Of a stretch of 64,000 nucleotides of DNA, positions 8,537 through 18,234 are shown one piece after another. Source of the DNA: Bacteroides sp. 51 (GTDB taxonomy: Bacteria; Bacteroidota; Bacteroidia; Bacteroidales; Bacteroidaceae). The notes under the pieces were generated by a model. It was not told the DNA's origin. It worked only from the letters and a program-made list of their open reading frames with translations, and searched no databases. Within the stretch, counting starts at the first letter, position 1. Each line of letters begins with the position of its first letter. The stretch lies in assembly GCF_010500965.1 (NCBI RefSeq), contig NZ_QVMI01000003.1:244033-308032 (forward strand). The letters run 5' to 3'. Both the position numbers and the translations under genes were made by a program.

Positions 8537-9451
8537 TTACTCAAGTATCCCGATTTCCCGCAACCATCCCTCTGCAAGATCAGACCACGACATGGTAGTT
8601 CCGGGATTATCCCGCAAAGATATACTATGCCCTCCCGCCGGATAAATATGCATCGCACTGCCAGCCACCCCATTCTTCTTTAACGCAGAATAATAAAGTA
8701 CGCTATTCATCGAAGATACGGATCTGTCGTCAGTGGCATGCACCATAAAAGCCGGGGGAGTATCATTTCCGACCTGTTCATCACAAGAAAACAAATGCAA
8801 CAACTCTTCAGTGGGTTCCTTACCTAACAAATTTTCCCGGCTTCCCTTATGCGCATATTCCCGCATGGAAACAACGGGCGAAATTAATAGTGTAAAATTT
8901 GGTTTGAAGGGATAAATATCAAGCCCATCGCCACCCCTTCCCCAGTCTTCTGTAATGGTGGACAAACAAGCAGATAAATGTCCACCCGCCGACGAACCCA
9001 TTACCCCAACCCTGTCGGCCTGAATGCCATACTTCCTGGCATGACTACGGATATAGCGCATAGCCCGCTGTGCATCCTCCAAAGGCGCTTTATGGCTCAC
9101 CTTCACATCGGGAGATTGCGGAAAACGATGATTCAGCACAAATGCCGTCACCCCAAACGTATTAAACCATTTCGCCAGTTGCCAGCCACTGATCTGATAA
9201 GCCAAACGGACGTATCCCCCACCGGGAATAATCAATACGGCAGCCCCTTTATTTTCTGCTTCCGATGGTTGGAATACATACATGCCGGGAGTACCCACCT
9301 GATACACCCGCTCGTTGGCAATACTATCTTTCAAAGCTACCCCTTTGCTATTGGGCATAGCCCCTCCTTCCCAAATAGGCACAAACTCCTGAGCCATAAG
9401 AGGAAGTACTACAATAGCTGATATCAATAACAATAATACAATCCGTTTCAT
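8537..9451 (-). CDS. Secreted alpha/beta-hydrolase (esterase, acetyl-xylan-esterase-like)
   Basis: The protein has 304 residues from the ATG at 9451. The frame extends to a TTG at 9463, but that leaves the signal peptide MKRIVLLLLISAIVVLPLMAQ displaced. Visible motifs are an oxyanion block IPGGGY, the nucleophile elbow GSSAGGH, the acid in HATDDRSV and the histidine in PAGGHS, a complete Ser-Asp-His triad in the usual order. Proteins of this kind in Bacteroidetes loci are annotated as BD-FAE/Axe1-like carbohydrate esterases that remove acetyl groups. Pectin is heavily acetylated, so a deacetylating role beside the pectin enzymes is a fair inference, not a demonstrated one. It is convergent with the HAD gene and divergent from susC1. 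Confidence 0.82.
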   Translation of the reverse strand: MKRIVLLLLISAIVVLPLMAQEFVPIWEGGAMPNSKGVALKDSIANERVYQVGTPGMYVFQPSEAENKGAAVLIIPGGGYVRLAYQISGWQLAKWFNTFGVTAFVLNHRFPQSPDVKVSHKAPLEDAQRAMRYIRSHARKYGIQADRVGVMGSSAGGHLSACLSTITEDWGRGGDGLDIYPFKPNFTLLISPVVSMREYAHKGSRENLLGKEPTEELLHLFSCDEQVGNDTPPAFMVHATDDRSVSSMNSVLYYSALKKNGVAGSAMHIYPAGGHSISLRDNPGTTMSWSDLAEGWLREIGILE

Positions 9452-9474
9452 TTGTTTAATCAATGGTTACACAG

Positions 9475-9482
9475 CAAAAATA
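9475..9482 (-). promoter_or_regulatory. -7 box of the alpha/beta-hydrolase gene
   Basis: On the minus strand this reads TATTTTTG, 23 bp before the ATG at 9451. It supports that start over the TTG at 9463. No good -33 box is seen. Confidence 0.45.
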
Positions 9483-9666
9483 AAGATAAACTTGCTACGC
9501 GAGGTGTAATAACTGAGCAAAATGGATAAAAATTACACACTGCCATTGACATATACAAATAGCATTCAAGTATCATTTTAACACTCCACAGATGCGATTC
9601 TGTTATATAGAACAAAAAATACCACCTCAAAAACAAATATTACACATATAAATGTTAACCTCCGTC

Positions 9667-9674
9667 TATTTTTG
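9667..9674 (+). promoter_or_regulatory. -7 box of the susC1 operon
   Basis: TATTTTTG lies 67 bp before the susC1 ATG. The 190 bp between this box and the divergent hydrolase promoter hold no gene. They are A/T-rich and would be the place for the binding site of the hybrid two-component regulator, although I cannot point to a clear repeat. Confidence 0.45.
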
Positions 9675-9741
9675 TACTGTGATATTAACACTTTGGTGAA
9701 AAGAATATTATTTTTGATTATTTAATTTAAACTTGCAAAGA

Positions 9742-12700
9742 ATGTCTAACAAAATGAAGAACATGCGCACGGCATTGTTCCTGCTATTCGTGGCTATAGG
9801 AATTAATTTGTCTGCGCAAACCATTACCCTAAGCGGTAATGTGAAAGACACAACAGGAGAGCCCATTATCGGTGCATCTATCCTGGAAAAAGGTACTACC
9901 AATGGTACAATCACCGACTTCGATGGCAACTTCAACCTCAAAGTTGGTTCTAACGCAACCGTTGTTGTTTCATATATAGGTATGAAACCGCAGGAAATCA
10001 GCGTAAATGGAAAATCTAAGCTGGATGTTACACTACAAGATGATGCTACGGCATTGGAAGAAGTAGTGGTTATCGGTTATGGTACGGTTAAACGTAAAGA
10101 CTTAACAGGCTCAGTATCCTCAGTTGGTGCCGACGCTATTGCTGCTGTACCAGTTTCCTCTGCAATTGAAGCTATTTCCGGTAAATTAGCCGGTGTACAG
10201 ATTACTTCTACAGAAGGTTCTCCTGATGCAGAAATGAAAATTCGTGTGCGTGGCGGCGGTTCCATCACAGGCGATAACACTCCTTTATATATTGTTGATG
10301 GATTCCCGGTTGAGTCGATCAATGATATTGCACCATCCGACATCGAATCCATTGACGTATTAAAAGATGCATCTTCAACTGCAATCTACGGTTCTCGTGG
10401 TGCAAATGGGGTAATCATTGTCACAACCAAAAGTGGTAAAGAAGGTAAAATCAGCATTAATTACAATGCCTATGTAGGTTGGAAGAAGATTGCCAAGACA
10501 TTGGATGTTCTTTCTCCCTACGACTATGCTTCCTGGAACTACGAGCGCGCTATGCTTGCCGACAAACCTGAGCAGTATATTAAATTCTTTGGAAATTACC
10601 AAGATATGGATTTGTACAAAGATGTTCAAGCAAATGACTGGCAAGATCAAATTTTTGGTCGCACAGGATTCACTTTCAACCACAACTTAAGTATCAGCGG
10701 TGGTAGCGATAAAATCAAATATAACTTCAGCTATAATCACATGAACGACAAAGCCATCATGCAGATGTCAGGCTATAAAAGAGACAATTTGTCGTTGAAG
10801 TTGAATACCAAACCTAATAAAGCTGTAGCTGTAGATTTCTCTATCCGTTACTCAAGTACAGATATTAAAGGTGGTGGTGCAAACGAACAGAACGAAAAAT
10901 CTTCGGCCGACTCTCGTTTGAAAGACGCCATGATATACTCTCCATTCCCAGTAGCAGGATTGAGCGATGACAGTGGTGAAACTGATTCAGACTTCAACTT
11001 GATTAACCCGCATGTTAAAATGGCCGATAACGACCGTTTCCAAAAACGCAAATCACTCAATATGAACGGAAGCGTGACCTGGGAAATCATCGAAGGACTT
11101 AATGTAAAAGCTGAAGTTGGTCTTGACCAACACACCAATATAGACAACCGTTTCTATGGTTCATCTACATACTATGTGAAAAATACTCCCGCAGAAGCAC
11201 ACAAAGGAATGCCAGCTATCATTTTTGCAGATACAGACCGCCACTCTTTCCGTAGTACCAACACATTGAACTACAATTTCAAAAAACTGTTGCCTGAATC
11301 GCACAATCTATCGGTACTAGCCGGTCAAGAGTATGTGATTACTAAGAAAGAACAACTGACTTCAACCGTTCACGGTTTGCCTAGCTTCTTTACCTTTGAT
11401 CAGTCGAACAAATTATCGACACAAGGTACTCCATACTCTATCGACAAGAACTTGTCTCCAAATGACATCCTATTATCATTCTTCGGACGTTTGAACTACG
11501 ATTACAAGAGCAAGTATATCGCAAGTGCTACATTCCGTGCCGACGGTTCTTCTAAATTCTCAGAAGGAAACAGATGGGGATATTTCCCTTCGGCAGCTGT
11601 TGCATGGCGTATTTCTTCTGAAGCATTCATGGAAAAAACAGAAGACTGGTTGGATGACTTGAAACTTCGCGTAAGCTACGGTACTGCCGGTAATAACAAC
11701 ATTCCATCGGGACAAATGTCACAAACGTACAACTCATCGACTACAGCATGGGTAAATGATTACTCAAGCTACTGGTCGCCTTCGAAAGTTATGGCAAACC
11801 CTGATTTGAAGTGGGAAACAACCGTTACACGTAACTTAGGATTGGACTTCACTACATTAGGCGGACGCCTGAGCGGTACATTTGAGGTATACAAAAACAC
11901 TACCGAAGACTTGTTGATTGAGTTTCCAACAGTTGGAACAGGATACGACAGCCAATACCGCAATATGGGTGAAACACAAAACACTGGTTTCGAAGCAACA
12001 ATCAACTGGGTAGCTATAGATAAGAAAAACTTCGGTTTAAGTTTCAGCGGAAACATTGGTTTCAACAAGAACAAAATCAATGATTTGGGACAAATGACAT
12101 ACATATCAGGTGATTCGGGTTGGGCATCTACCGAGATCGGTACTGACTACTGGATTGAAAAAGGTGGTTCTATCGGACGTATGTATGGCTATAGAAGTGC
12201 CGGTCGTTACGAAGTATCAGACTTCACCGGATACAACGAAGCAACAAAGACTTGGGATCTAGACAAAACTAAAGCTCCTGATGCTTCTGCAGTAATTGGT
12301 GCGGGCTATGTACGTCCGGGTGCCATGAAACTGAGAGACTTGGATGACAATGGTATTGTTGATGAAAACGACCGCGAAATTATTGGCGATGCTAATCCAT
12401 TGCATACTGGTGGTTTCACAATCAACGCACGTGCTTACGGATTTGATTTAAGCGCTAACTTCAACTGGAGTTATGGCAATGATATCTATAATGCAAATAA
12501 AATAGAATACACATCTACCAGCAAATACCACTCTCGTAACATGATATCTGAAATGGCTACCGGAAACCGTTGGACCAACCTAAGAACTGATGGAACTATT
12601 TCCAATGACCCTACAGAATTGGCACAAATGAATGCAAACACAAATTTATGGTCGCCTTATATGCAACGTTATGTGTTCTCTGACTGGGCTGTAGAAGATG

Positions 12701-12945
12701 GTTCATTCCTACGTCTTAGCACATTGACATTGGGTTATACATTGCCTCGCTCTTTAGTTCAGAAAGCTAAAATACAAAACTGTCGTTTCTACGTAAGTGG
12801 TTATAATGTATTTTGCTTGACTAACTATAGCGGATTCGACCCAGAAGTTTCAACTCGTCGTAAAACATCTTTAACTCCGGGTGTAGACTACTCTGCATAT
12901 CCTAAGAGCCGTTCTATCGTATTCGGCTTGAACTTGAATTTCTAA
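9742..12945 (+). CDS. SusC/RagA TonB-linked outer-membrane transporter 1
   Basis: The protein has 1067 residues from the ATG at 9742; an in-frame TTG at 9733 was rejected as a weaker start. The signal peptide ends at INLSAQ. Residues about 25-105 form the carboxypeptidase-regulatory-like N-terminal extension (TLSGNVKDTTGEPIIGASI). Next comes the junction EEVVVIGYGTVKRKDLTGSVSSV at the start of the plug, and then a 22-strand TonB-dependent barrel ending in IVFGLNLNF with the expected C-terminal Phe. Together with SusD1, 18 bp downstream, it forms the energised uptake complex for large oligosaccharides. The flanking PL1, GH28 and rhamnosidase genes suggest pectic fragments as ligand. Confidence 0.96.
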   Translation: MSNKMKNMRTALFLLFVAIGINLSAQTITLSGNVKDTTGEPIIGASILEKGTTNGTITDFDGNFNLKVGSNATVVVSYIGMKPQEISVNGKSKLDVTLQDDATALEEVVVIGYGTVKRKDLTGSVSSVGADAIAAVPVSSAIEAISGKLAGVQITSTEGSPDAEMKIRVRGGGSITGDNTPLYIVDGFPVESINDIAPSDIESIDVLKDASSTAIYGSRGANGVIIVTTKSGKEGKISINYNAYVGWKKIAKTLDVLSPYDYASWNYERAMLADKPEQYIKFFGNYQDMDLYKDVQANDWQDQIFGRTGFTFNHNLSISGGSDKIKYNFSYNHMNDKAIMQMSGYKRDNLSLKLNTKPNKAVAVDFSIRYSSTDIKGGGANEQNEKSSADSRLKDAMIYSPFPVAGLSDDSGETDSDFNLINPHVKMADNDRFQKRKSLNMNGSVTWEIIEGLNVKAEVGLDQHTNIDNRFYGSSTYYVKNTPAEAHKGMPAIIFADTDRHSFRSTNTLNYNFKKLLPESHNLSVLAGQEYVITKKEQLTSTVHGLPSFFTFDQSNKLSTQGTPYSIDKNLSPNDILLSFFGRLNYDYKSKYIASATFRADGSSKFSEGNRWGYFPSAAVAWRISSEAFMEKTEDWLDDLKLRVSYGTAGNNNIPSGQMSQTYNSSTTAWVNDYSSYWSPSKVMANPDLKWETTVTRNLGLDFTTLGGRLSGTFEVYKNTTEDLLIEFPTVGTGYDSQYRNMGETQNTGFEATINWVAIDKKNFGLSFSGNIGFNKNKINDLGQMTYISGDSGWASTEIGTDYWIEKGGSIGRMYGYRSAGRYEVSDFTGYNEATKTWDLDKTKAPDASAVIGAGYVRPGAMKLRDLDDNGIVDENDREIIGDANPLHTGGFTINARAYGFDLSANFNWSYGNDIYNANKIEYTSTSKYHSRNMISEMATGNRWTNLRTDGTISNDPTELAQMNANTNLWSPYMQRYVFSDWAVEDGSFLRLSTLTLGYTLPRSLVQKAKIQNCRFYVSGYNVFCLTNYSGFDPEVSTRRKTSLTPGVDYSAYPKSRSIVFGLNLNF

Positions 12946-12963
12946 TGTTTTAAAAATATCACA

Positions 12964-14748
12964 ATGAAAAAATTTATATATAAATCTTTAATTGCATTAT
13001 CTATTGTGGGGGCTATGAGCTCTTGTGATGATATATTAGATGCACCGACAAAATCTTCTATGGACGAGTCGTTGATTTTCTCAACTCCTGAATTAGCGGA
13101 AGGTGCCATCGCAGGTATCATCCAATCGTTCTGTGAGACAAATTCATACCGCGGACGTTTTTTAGTACATTATGGAACAAACAACGACTGTGAAGTAACA
13201 AATAGTCTTAGAGATATAAATACAGATGCTGCTCGTTTAGCCAATTACAACACACAAGTGAGCAATGGCCAAATGAACACAAACAACAATGCTTACGCTA
13301 AGTTCTACGAAGGCATTGAACGTGCGAACCTGGCTATTCGTGGTCTTCGCACGTACGGTAATGTTGAAAGCAGACCGGAGATGGCTCAGATTTTGGGTGA
13401 GATATTAACCTTGCGTGCTGTAGTATATGCCGACTTGTTGAAAGCCTGGGGAGATGTTCCTGCCCGTTTTGAACCCATCAGTTCTGAAACTGTTTATCTT
13501 CCTAAGTCAGACCGTGATGTGATTTACAAGCAACTATTGGCCGATTTGGACGAAGCTGCCACCATGGTACCTTGGCCTAATGGTTCAACAGTTACAACTT
13601 CTGTTGAACGTGTAAACAGAGCATTTGTAAAAGGCTTGCGCTCGCGTCTGGCTTTAGCTGCCGGTGGTTACTCTCAACGTGCTGATGGCATCCGCTTAAG
13701 CAATGATCCAGACCTAGCACCCGAGAAGATGTTCGCATTGGTTAAACAAGACTGTTTGGATGTTATCAATAGTGGTACTTGCCAACTGCAGGGATTTGAA
13801 GAGGTATTCAAAACTCTTTGTGGTGAAGGCTTGAAAGCCGGTTTGGAATCGCTTTGGGAAATACCTTTCAGCGAAGGCCGTGGACGTGTAATCTTCGACT
13901 TAGGTTTGAAACATACAACTAAAGACAAATACACCGGACAAGCTAAAGGTGGTGCTAATGGACCTAACCCGGCATTGTTCTATGATTATGACAAAGATGA
14001 CGTACGTCGTGATGTGACTTGTATTCCTTACGAATGGACAGATGGTGTTCAGGTGCCTACCAACTTAAACAAATGGTACTTTGGTAAATATCGTTACGAA
14101 TGGTTGCCTCGCATTGTAACCTCTGACAATGACGATGGTTTGAACTGGCTTTACATGCGCTACGCTGATGTAGTGTTGATGGCTGCCGAAGCGATCAACG
14201 AACTAGATGGTCCGGCTACTGCCGCTCCATACCTGAAGATGATTCGCGACCGTGCATTCCCTAACCATCCTGCAAAAGTTACAGCATTTATGACTACAGC
14301 TACTGCAAGCAAAGACGCATTCCGTAATGCTATTGTTGATGAGCGTGCATTTGAATTCACCGGTGAAAAACTACGTAAGGGTGACCTTATCCGTTGGAAC
14401 CTGTTGAGTAGCAAGATCAAAGAATCAGAAGGAAAGCTGAAACAGTTGGCTAACCGCGAAGGTAAATACGCCGATTTACCGAATAAGATCTATTATCAAA
14501 CTGCCGCTGATGGCGAAACCGTTACCATCTATGGTTTAGAGTTTGGTCATAGCGACGAAGCCGGAGTAGCGTTAGGATACGAATCGAACAAAAACTGGAA
14601 CTTGCTTAGCGACGGTGATGCTGTGCCTTATTATGAAGCACTTGCTCGTCGTGACCCAGACACACAACAATTCTGGCCTATCTGGCAATACTTCATTGAT
14701 AACAGCAACGGAATGCTTAACAATGACGGTTACAACGTTCCTAACTAA
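12964..14748 (+). CDS. SusD/RagB surface glycan-binding lipoprotein 1
   Basis: This is a 594-residue lipoprotein with the lipobox AMSSC (Cys21) followed by DD, which fits the acidic Bacteroidetes signal for surface display. The alpha-helical TPR-like SusD fold is indicated by AKFYEGIERANLAIRGL, the block LGEILTLRAVVYADLLKAWGDVP and the C-terminal RWNLL segment with FTGEKLRKGDLI. It forms the hinged lid on SusC1 and captures the oligosaccharide. The gene lies 18 bp after susC1, a strict operon arrangement. The aromatic binding residues cannot be assigned without a structure. Confidence 0.95.
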   Translation: MKKFIYKSLIALSIVGAMSSCDDILDAPTKSSMDESLIFSTPELAEGAIAGIIQSFCETNSYRGRFLVHYGTNNDCEVTNSLRDINTDAARLANYNTQVSNGQMNTNNNAYAKFYEGIERANLAIRGLRTYGNVESRPEMAQILGEILTLRAVVYADLLKAWGDVPARFEPISSETVYLPKSDRDVIYKQLLADLDEAATMVPWPNGSTVTTSVERVNRAFVKGLRSRLALAAGGYSQRADGIRLSNDPDLAPEKMFALVKQDCLDVINSGTCQLQGFEEVFKTLCGEGLKAGLESLWEIPFSEGRGRVIFDLGLKHTTKDKYTGQAKGGANGPNPALFYDYDKDDVRRDVTCIPYEWTDGVQVPTNLNKWYFGKYRYEWLPRIVTSDNDDGLNWLYMRYADVVLMAAEAINELDGPATAAPYLKMIRDRAFPNHPAKVTAFMTTATASKDAFRNAIVDERAFEFTGEKLRKGDLIRWNLLSSKIKESEGKLKQLANREGKYADLPNKIYYQTAADGETVTIYGLEFGHSDEAGVALGYESNKNWNLLSDGDAVPYYEALARRDPDTQQFWPIWQYFIDNSNGMLNNDGYNVPN

Positions 14749-14771
14749 TCACATTTAAAAGATTATAGAAA

Positions 14772-16316
14772 ATGAATAATTTCTTCAAAAAAATCACATA
14801 CATATTGGCTGTTTCTGCAGTAATGGGGTTTGCTACAAGTTGTAGTGATGACATTGCAGATGAGATCACATCTATTGATGTAGACCGCCTATTCTCACCA
14901 ACTAACGTTGAACTTAGAGTTGTAAATAGAACAAGTATACGTGTAAACTGGAAGGAAGTAAAAGACGCGCAAACTTATAACGTAGAGGTATTTGAAACTG
15001 CTGCTGGCGAAGGAACAATAACAGAAAGTGCTATTGGACTTACGACTTTGGACTTGCCCTATATCTTCACCGGGCTTGATGGTGAAGTGAACTACACCAT
15101 ACGTGTCAAAGCTCTATCCGAAACTAAGAACGAATCTAAATGGACTAAAGTCAGCATTAAGACAGACGCTGAGCAAATATTCTACGCACTCGACGAAGTA
15201 AACGATTTAGAAGCTACTCAGGTAACTTTACGTTGGCCTGCCGGAGAAACTGCGACTTCGATTGTTTTGACTCCCGGGGATATCACTTATAATGTGACTG
15301 CTGCAGACATTGCCGCCGGTGCAGCAACAATTACAGGTTTGACTGGTGAAACTGCCTATACAGCAACTCTATTCAACGGAAGCAAAACTCGTGGAACAAT
15401 TAGCTTTGCAACTCCTATTGACATTGGTGGTGCTATACTAGTAGAAGCTACTGATGACCTCGCCGCTATGATTGCAGCTGCTGAAGAAGGCGACGTATTT
15501 GCAATCATGCCAGGTACTTATGAGGTTGCTACACTTACAGTTTCTAAATCTGTTGCTTTGAAAGCAGTTAGACCAGCTGAAAAACCAGTATTGAAGGGTA
15601 CTATTATTCGCTTAACTGCAGGTCTTGAGCTTGAATCTTTGATTCTTGATGGAACCGATTCATCTGGCGATCAAACAATAGTGTATAATGCGGACGGAAC
15701 ATATGGTGCGTTAATTATCAATAACTGCGAGATTAAAAATTATACGAAAGGTGCATTGTATGGAAATACAAAATGTAATATTGCATCTATTACTATAACC
15801 AACAATATCTATTCGAACATAGAATGTAACGGTGGTGATTTATTCGACTTCCGTAACTCCATTGCTGCATCGTTTACATTTACAAACAATACAGTTTATA
15901 GCAGTGCTGCTGCCCGTGATGGCTTCAGAATGGACGCCGGCGGTTCTACGGCATTCCCAAGTGTAAAAAGCATTATAAACATAAGCAATAATACATTTAA
16001 TGCAGTATGTAATGGCAACAACAGACGAATCCTTTATATCCGTCTGGCAAACCATGAGATTACGTTCAACAAGAATATTCTTTCCAATACAGCAGGATAT
16101 TATTCGAACCAAGCTGCTACTACAATCGTAGAAATGAGCAATAATAACTACTTTAATGCTCCTAATTTCACAGGCAGTACACAGTCGGGGGCAAAAAATG
16201 ATACTGGTACGTATACTACACTCGATCCTGGTTATGCTGATGCTACAAAAGGCAATTTCACTCTTTCTAATGAAGAGCTGATCTATAACAAAATTGGTGA
16301 TCAAAGATGGTGGTAA
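14772..16316 (+). CDS. SusE/F-position surface lipoprotein: Fn3-like domains plus beta-helix (DUF4957/DUF5123-like)
   Basis: This is a 514-residue lipoprotein (lipobox FATSC, Cys24, followed by SDD). Residues about 40-135 are a fibronectin type III-like domain (SPTNVELRVVNRTSIRVNWKEV) and about 140-215 a second one (DEVNDLEATQVTLRWPAG). From about residue 220 the protein turns into a right-handed beta-helix of the DUF4957/DUF5123 kind: EEGDVFAIMPGTYEVA, then short Asn-rich rungs (INNCEIKN, ITNNIYSN, ISNNTFNA). It stands third in the susCD operon, 23 bp after susD1, where surface glycan-binding proteins are encoded. The helix resembles pectate-lyase and polygalacturonase folds, but no catalytic cluster is visible, so binding of polygalacturonate is the more likely role. 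A perfect 16-bp terminator stem follows. Confidence 0.82.
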   Translation: MNNFFKKITYILAVSAVMGFATSCSDDIADEITSIDVDRLFSPTNVELRVVNRTSIRVNWKEVKDAQTYNVEVFETAAGEGTITESAIGLTTLDLPYIFTGLDGEVNYTIRVKALSETKNESKWTKVSIKTDAEQIFYALDEVNDLEATQVTLRWPAGETATSIVLTPGDITYNVTAADIAAGAATITGLTGETAYTATLFNGSKTRGTISFATPIDIGGAILVEATDDLAAMIAAAEEGDVFAIMPGTYEVATLTVSKSVALKAVRPAEKPVLKGTIIRLTAGLELESLILDGTDSSGDQTIVYNADGTYGALIINNCEIKNYTKGALYGNTKCNIASITITNNIYSNIECNGGDLFDFRNSIAASFTFTNNTVYSSAAARDGFRMDAGGSTAFPSVKSIINISNNTFNAVCNGNNRRILYIRLANHEITFNKNILSNTAGYYSNQAATTIVEMSNNNYFNAPNFTGSTQSGAKNDTGTYTTLDPGYADATKGNFTLSNEELIYNKIGDQRWW

Positions 16317-16333
16317 TCAGATAAATTCTGATG

Positions 16334-16377
16334 ATATAAGAAAAGGCTATCTCGCTCGGGCTAGCCTTTTCTTATAT
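16334..16377 (+). terminator. Terminator of the susC1-susD1 operon
   Basis: A perfect 16-bp stem, ATATAAGAAAAGGCTA / TAGCCTTTTCTTATAT, with a 12-nt loop. The T-rich 3' arm can serve the + strand operon, and the A-rich 5' arm gives a U-rich end for minus-strand transcription of the convergent PL1 gene. Confidence 0.85.
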
Positions 16378-16405
16378 TTCCCATTCCTCTTTTGCCTGAA
16401 AAGGG

Positions 16406-16522
16406 GTCCAACGCAGAAACATTTTTCCATTGGACTTTCCGATGGTTTCCGTTGACCTTTTGGGGTAAAAGTCCAACGCAAAAAAGAAAAAGCGTTGGAC
16501 TTTCCAGGAAGAAGTCCAACGC
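16406..16522. repeat. Two 35-bp inverted-repeat units and a third half site (GTCCAACGC family)
   Basis: Unit A (16406-16440) and unit B (16471-16505) have the same length and layout: GTCCAACGCA, a 12-13 nt A/T-rich loop, then the opposite arm ending TTGGACTTTCC. The unit B arms are perfect (GTCCAACGC / GCGTTGGAC); unit A's right arm is degraded to ATTGGAC. A third left arm follows at 16514-16522. The units start 65 bp apart. They fill the gap between two convergent genes, as REP-like elements do. No protein-coding frame here is credible. Confidence 0.7.
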
Positions 16523-16587
16523 TAAATTATTTAATCCGAATCAAGAACTACAATTAGGGGATTATCTATCAATAAATCATATATCTT

Positions 16588-18234
16588 CTACTGACTAACA
16601 TACTCCCCTCCTGCAACCTGCCCGTTCGTAATATCCTTTACCAGCCAATGCAAATACACTTCCAGGTTTGTATACCTTCCTGTAGCATCAAGAGTTTTTG
16701 TATTACCATCTGTCGCTGAGTTTTTATCCAGACCAACCATATCCTCCCATTCATCGGGCATACCATCACCATCTGTATCTTTAGGTGCCGTTCCGGCAGT
16801 ATAAGCAGGCCACCCGCCAACATCCTCCTGGCTGTCAATATAGCCATTTTTACTATGGTTGGAGCCAGTCATAAACTGGGCAACTCCATTGCGTGTATTA
16901 TTCATTATGCGCGCATCTACAGCATCGCGTTTCAAACTTGCTCCGGCATAATCAAGAACTTTACTATAGGCTGTTTCTGCGGAATGAGTCGTTACTCTGG
17001 CAGCTATACCATCGGGAGTGATAGCAACCGGAGTGGTCAGTTTAGTAAGCGTTGTACTTCCCGGACTCTTGTCGAGCACAAAGCCAGCCCAGTTATTATT
17101 ATTTATACTATGAGCTGGAAAAAGATAATTCGTATTTCCACCCGTATATATGGATGGACAGCCATAATCAACACCCTCTTTCACACCCGATACAGAATAG
17201 AAGAACTCACGTTTCTTAGCGCTATTCGTAATCCGATTCCCGTTTTTATCAAAACTATCGCCAGGACCTCCTGTAGAAGCAGGTCCCCACTTATAATAAT
17301 TACCGACAAAGTTCACCTTCTGCCCTTCGCCACCATAAGCCGGATAATTTGAGAAGTTATAAACCACACAGTTACGATAATCTACAGCGCGCTGATCACT
17401 CCTCAGTTGTGTCTTATCTGATAGTGGCGCGTACACCTCTGCCCCATCAAAACGGGGATTGCGACTATCATGATGAGCCAGTAAGTTGTGATGATAAGAT
17501 GCATTCACACCACCCCAAATTGCGCCATACCCATGAGTTCCTTTCTCGTGAGAAGCGTTACGAAGACTTTCGGAAATAACACACCACTGCATGGTGAAGT
17601 TTTCATTTGCATAAAAAGAGGCACATTCATCTGTGCTCCAACTAATAGAACAATGATCTATTATCACATTCTTGAGGTAACGCCCCTCCAGAGCATCCGT
17701 CCCCGAAGAAAGATTGCCTTTATCGCCCATCCGGCTACGGATATAGCGGATAATCACATTATCGGCATTCACTACCAACGGATAGTTCTTCAAGCAAATA
17801 CCATCTCCGGGAGCAGTCTGGCCGGCAATCGTTAAATCACCTTTGTTGATTTTCAATGCGCTCTTCAACTCGATAACTCCATCTACCTCGAATACAATTG
17901 TACGCACCCCCGAAGCAGCGATTGCTGCACGCAAGCTACCTTCGCCACTATCATTCAGATTGGTTACCTTGATAACCTTTCCTCCGCGACCTCCGGTAGT
18001 GAACATACCTCCTCCTTCCGCACCGGGAAATGCACGGAGCAAAACGTCATTCTCGTGGGTTGGCAATTGAAAATCAACCGATGGGGTGGGTTCCGGATCG
18101 GGTTCAGGTTCAGGGGTTACAACCGGTGGCGGAACATCTTCGCCCGGCGAATCGTCACTACTACAAGCTCCGGCAGACAGAGCTACAAAACATAACATAA
18201 AAAAAGAGAACGTTCTTTGCAACATGTTTTCCAT
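16588..18234 (-). CDS. PL1 pectate lyase, surface lipoprotein
   Basis: This is a 548-residue lipoprotein: lipobox SAGAC (Cys24) then SSDDSPGED, and a Pro/Glu linker (PEPEPDPEPTPS) to about residue 55. The catalytic beta-helix starts at LLRAFPGAEGGG, the typical PL1 entry, and carries VIIDHCSISWSTDE (the vWiDH-type block) and HHDSRNPRFDG (the RxPR block with the catalytic Arg). These cleave polygalacturonate by Ca2+-dependent beta-elimination. Near the C-terminus DTDGDGMPDEWE is a calcium-binding thrombospondin type 3-like motif. The gene faces the susC1 operon and lies 85 bp from the regulator gene on the same strand. Two ATGs (18234, 18225) are possible; the first is used. The start codons lie in the loop of a 13-bp inverted repeat, described separately. 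Confidence 0.93.
   Translation of the reverse strand: MENMLQRTFSFFMLCFVALSAGACSSDDSPGEDVPPPVVTPEPEPDPEPTPSVDFQLPTHENDVLLRAFPGAEGGGMFTTGGRGGKVIKVTNLNDSGEGSLRAAIAASGVRTIVFEVDGVIELKSALKINKGDLTIAGQTAPGDGICLKNYPLVVNADNVIIRYIRSRMGDKGNLSSGTDALEGRYLKNVIIDHCSISWSTDECASFYANENFTMQWCVISESLRNASHEKGTHGYGAIWGGVNASYHHNLLAHHDSRNPRFDGAEVYAPLSDKTQLRSDQRAVDYRNCVVYNFSNYPAYGGEGQKVNFVGNYYKWGPASTGGPGDSFDKNGNRITNSAKKREFFYSVSGVKEGVDYGCPSIYTGGNTNYLFPAHSINNNNWAGFVLDKSPGSTTLTKLTTPVAITPDGIAARVTTHSAETAYSKVLDYAGASLKRDAVDARIMNNTRNGVAQFMTGSNHSKNGYIDSQEDVGGWPAYTAGTAPKDTDGDGMPDEWEDMVGLDKNSATDGNTKTLDATGRYTNLEVYLHWLVKDITNGQVAGGEYVSQ

Noticed and set aside
16392-16598. Small frame of 68 codons between the susC1 operon and PL1
   Set aside because: It is made of the GTCCAACGC inverted repeats and runs into the PL1 stop; no credible start signal.
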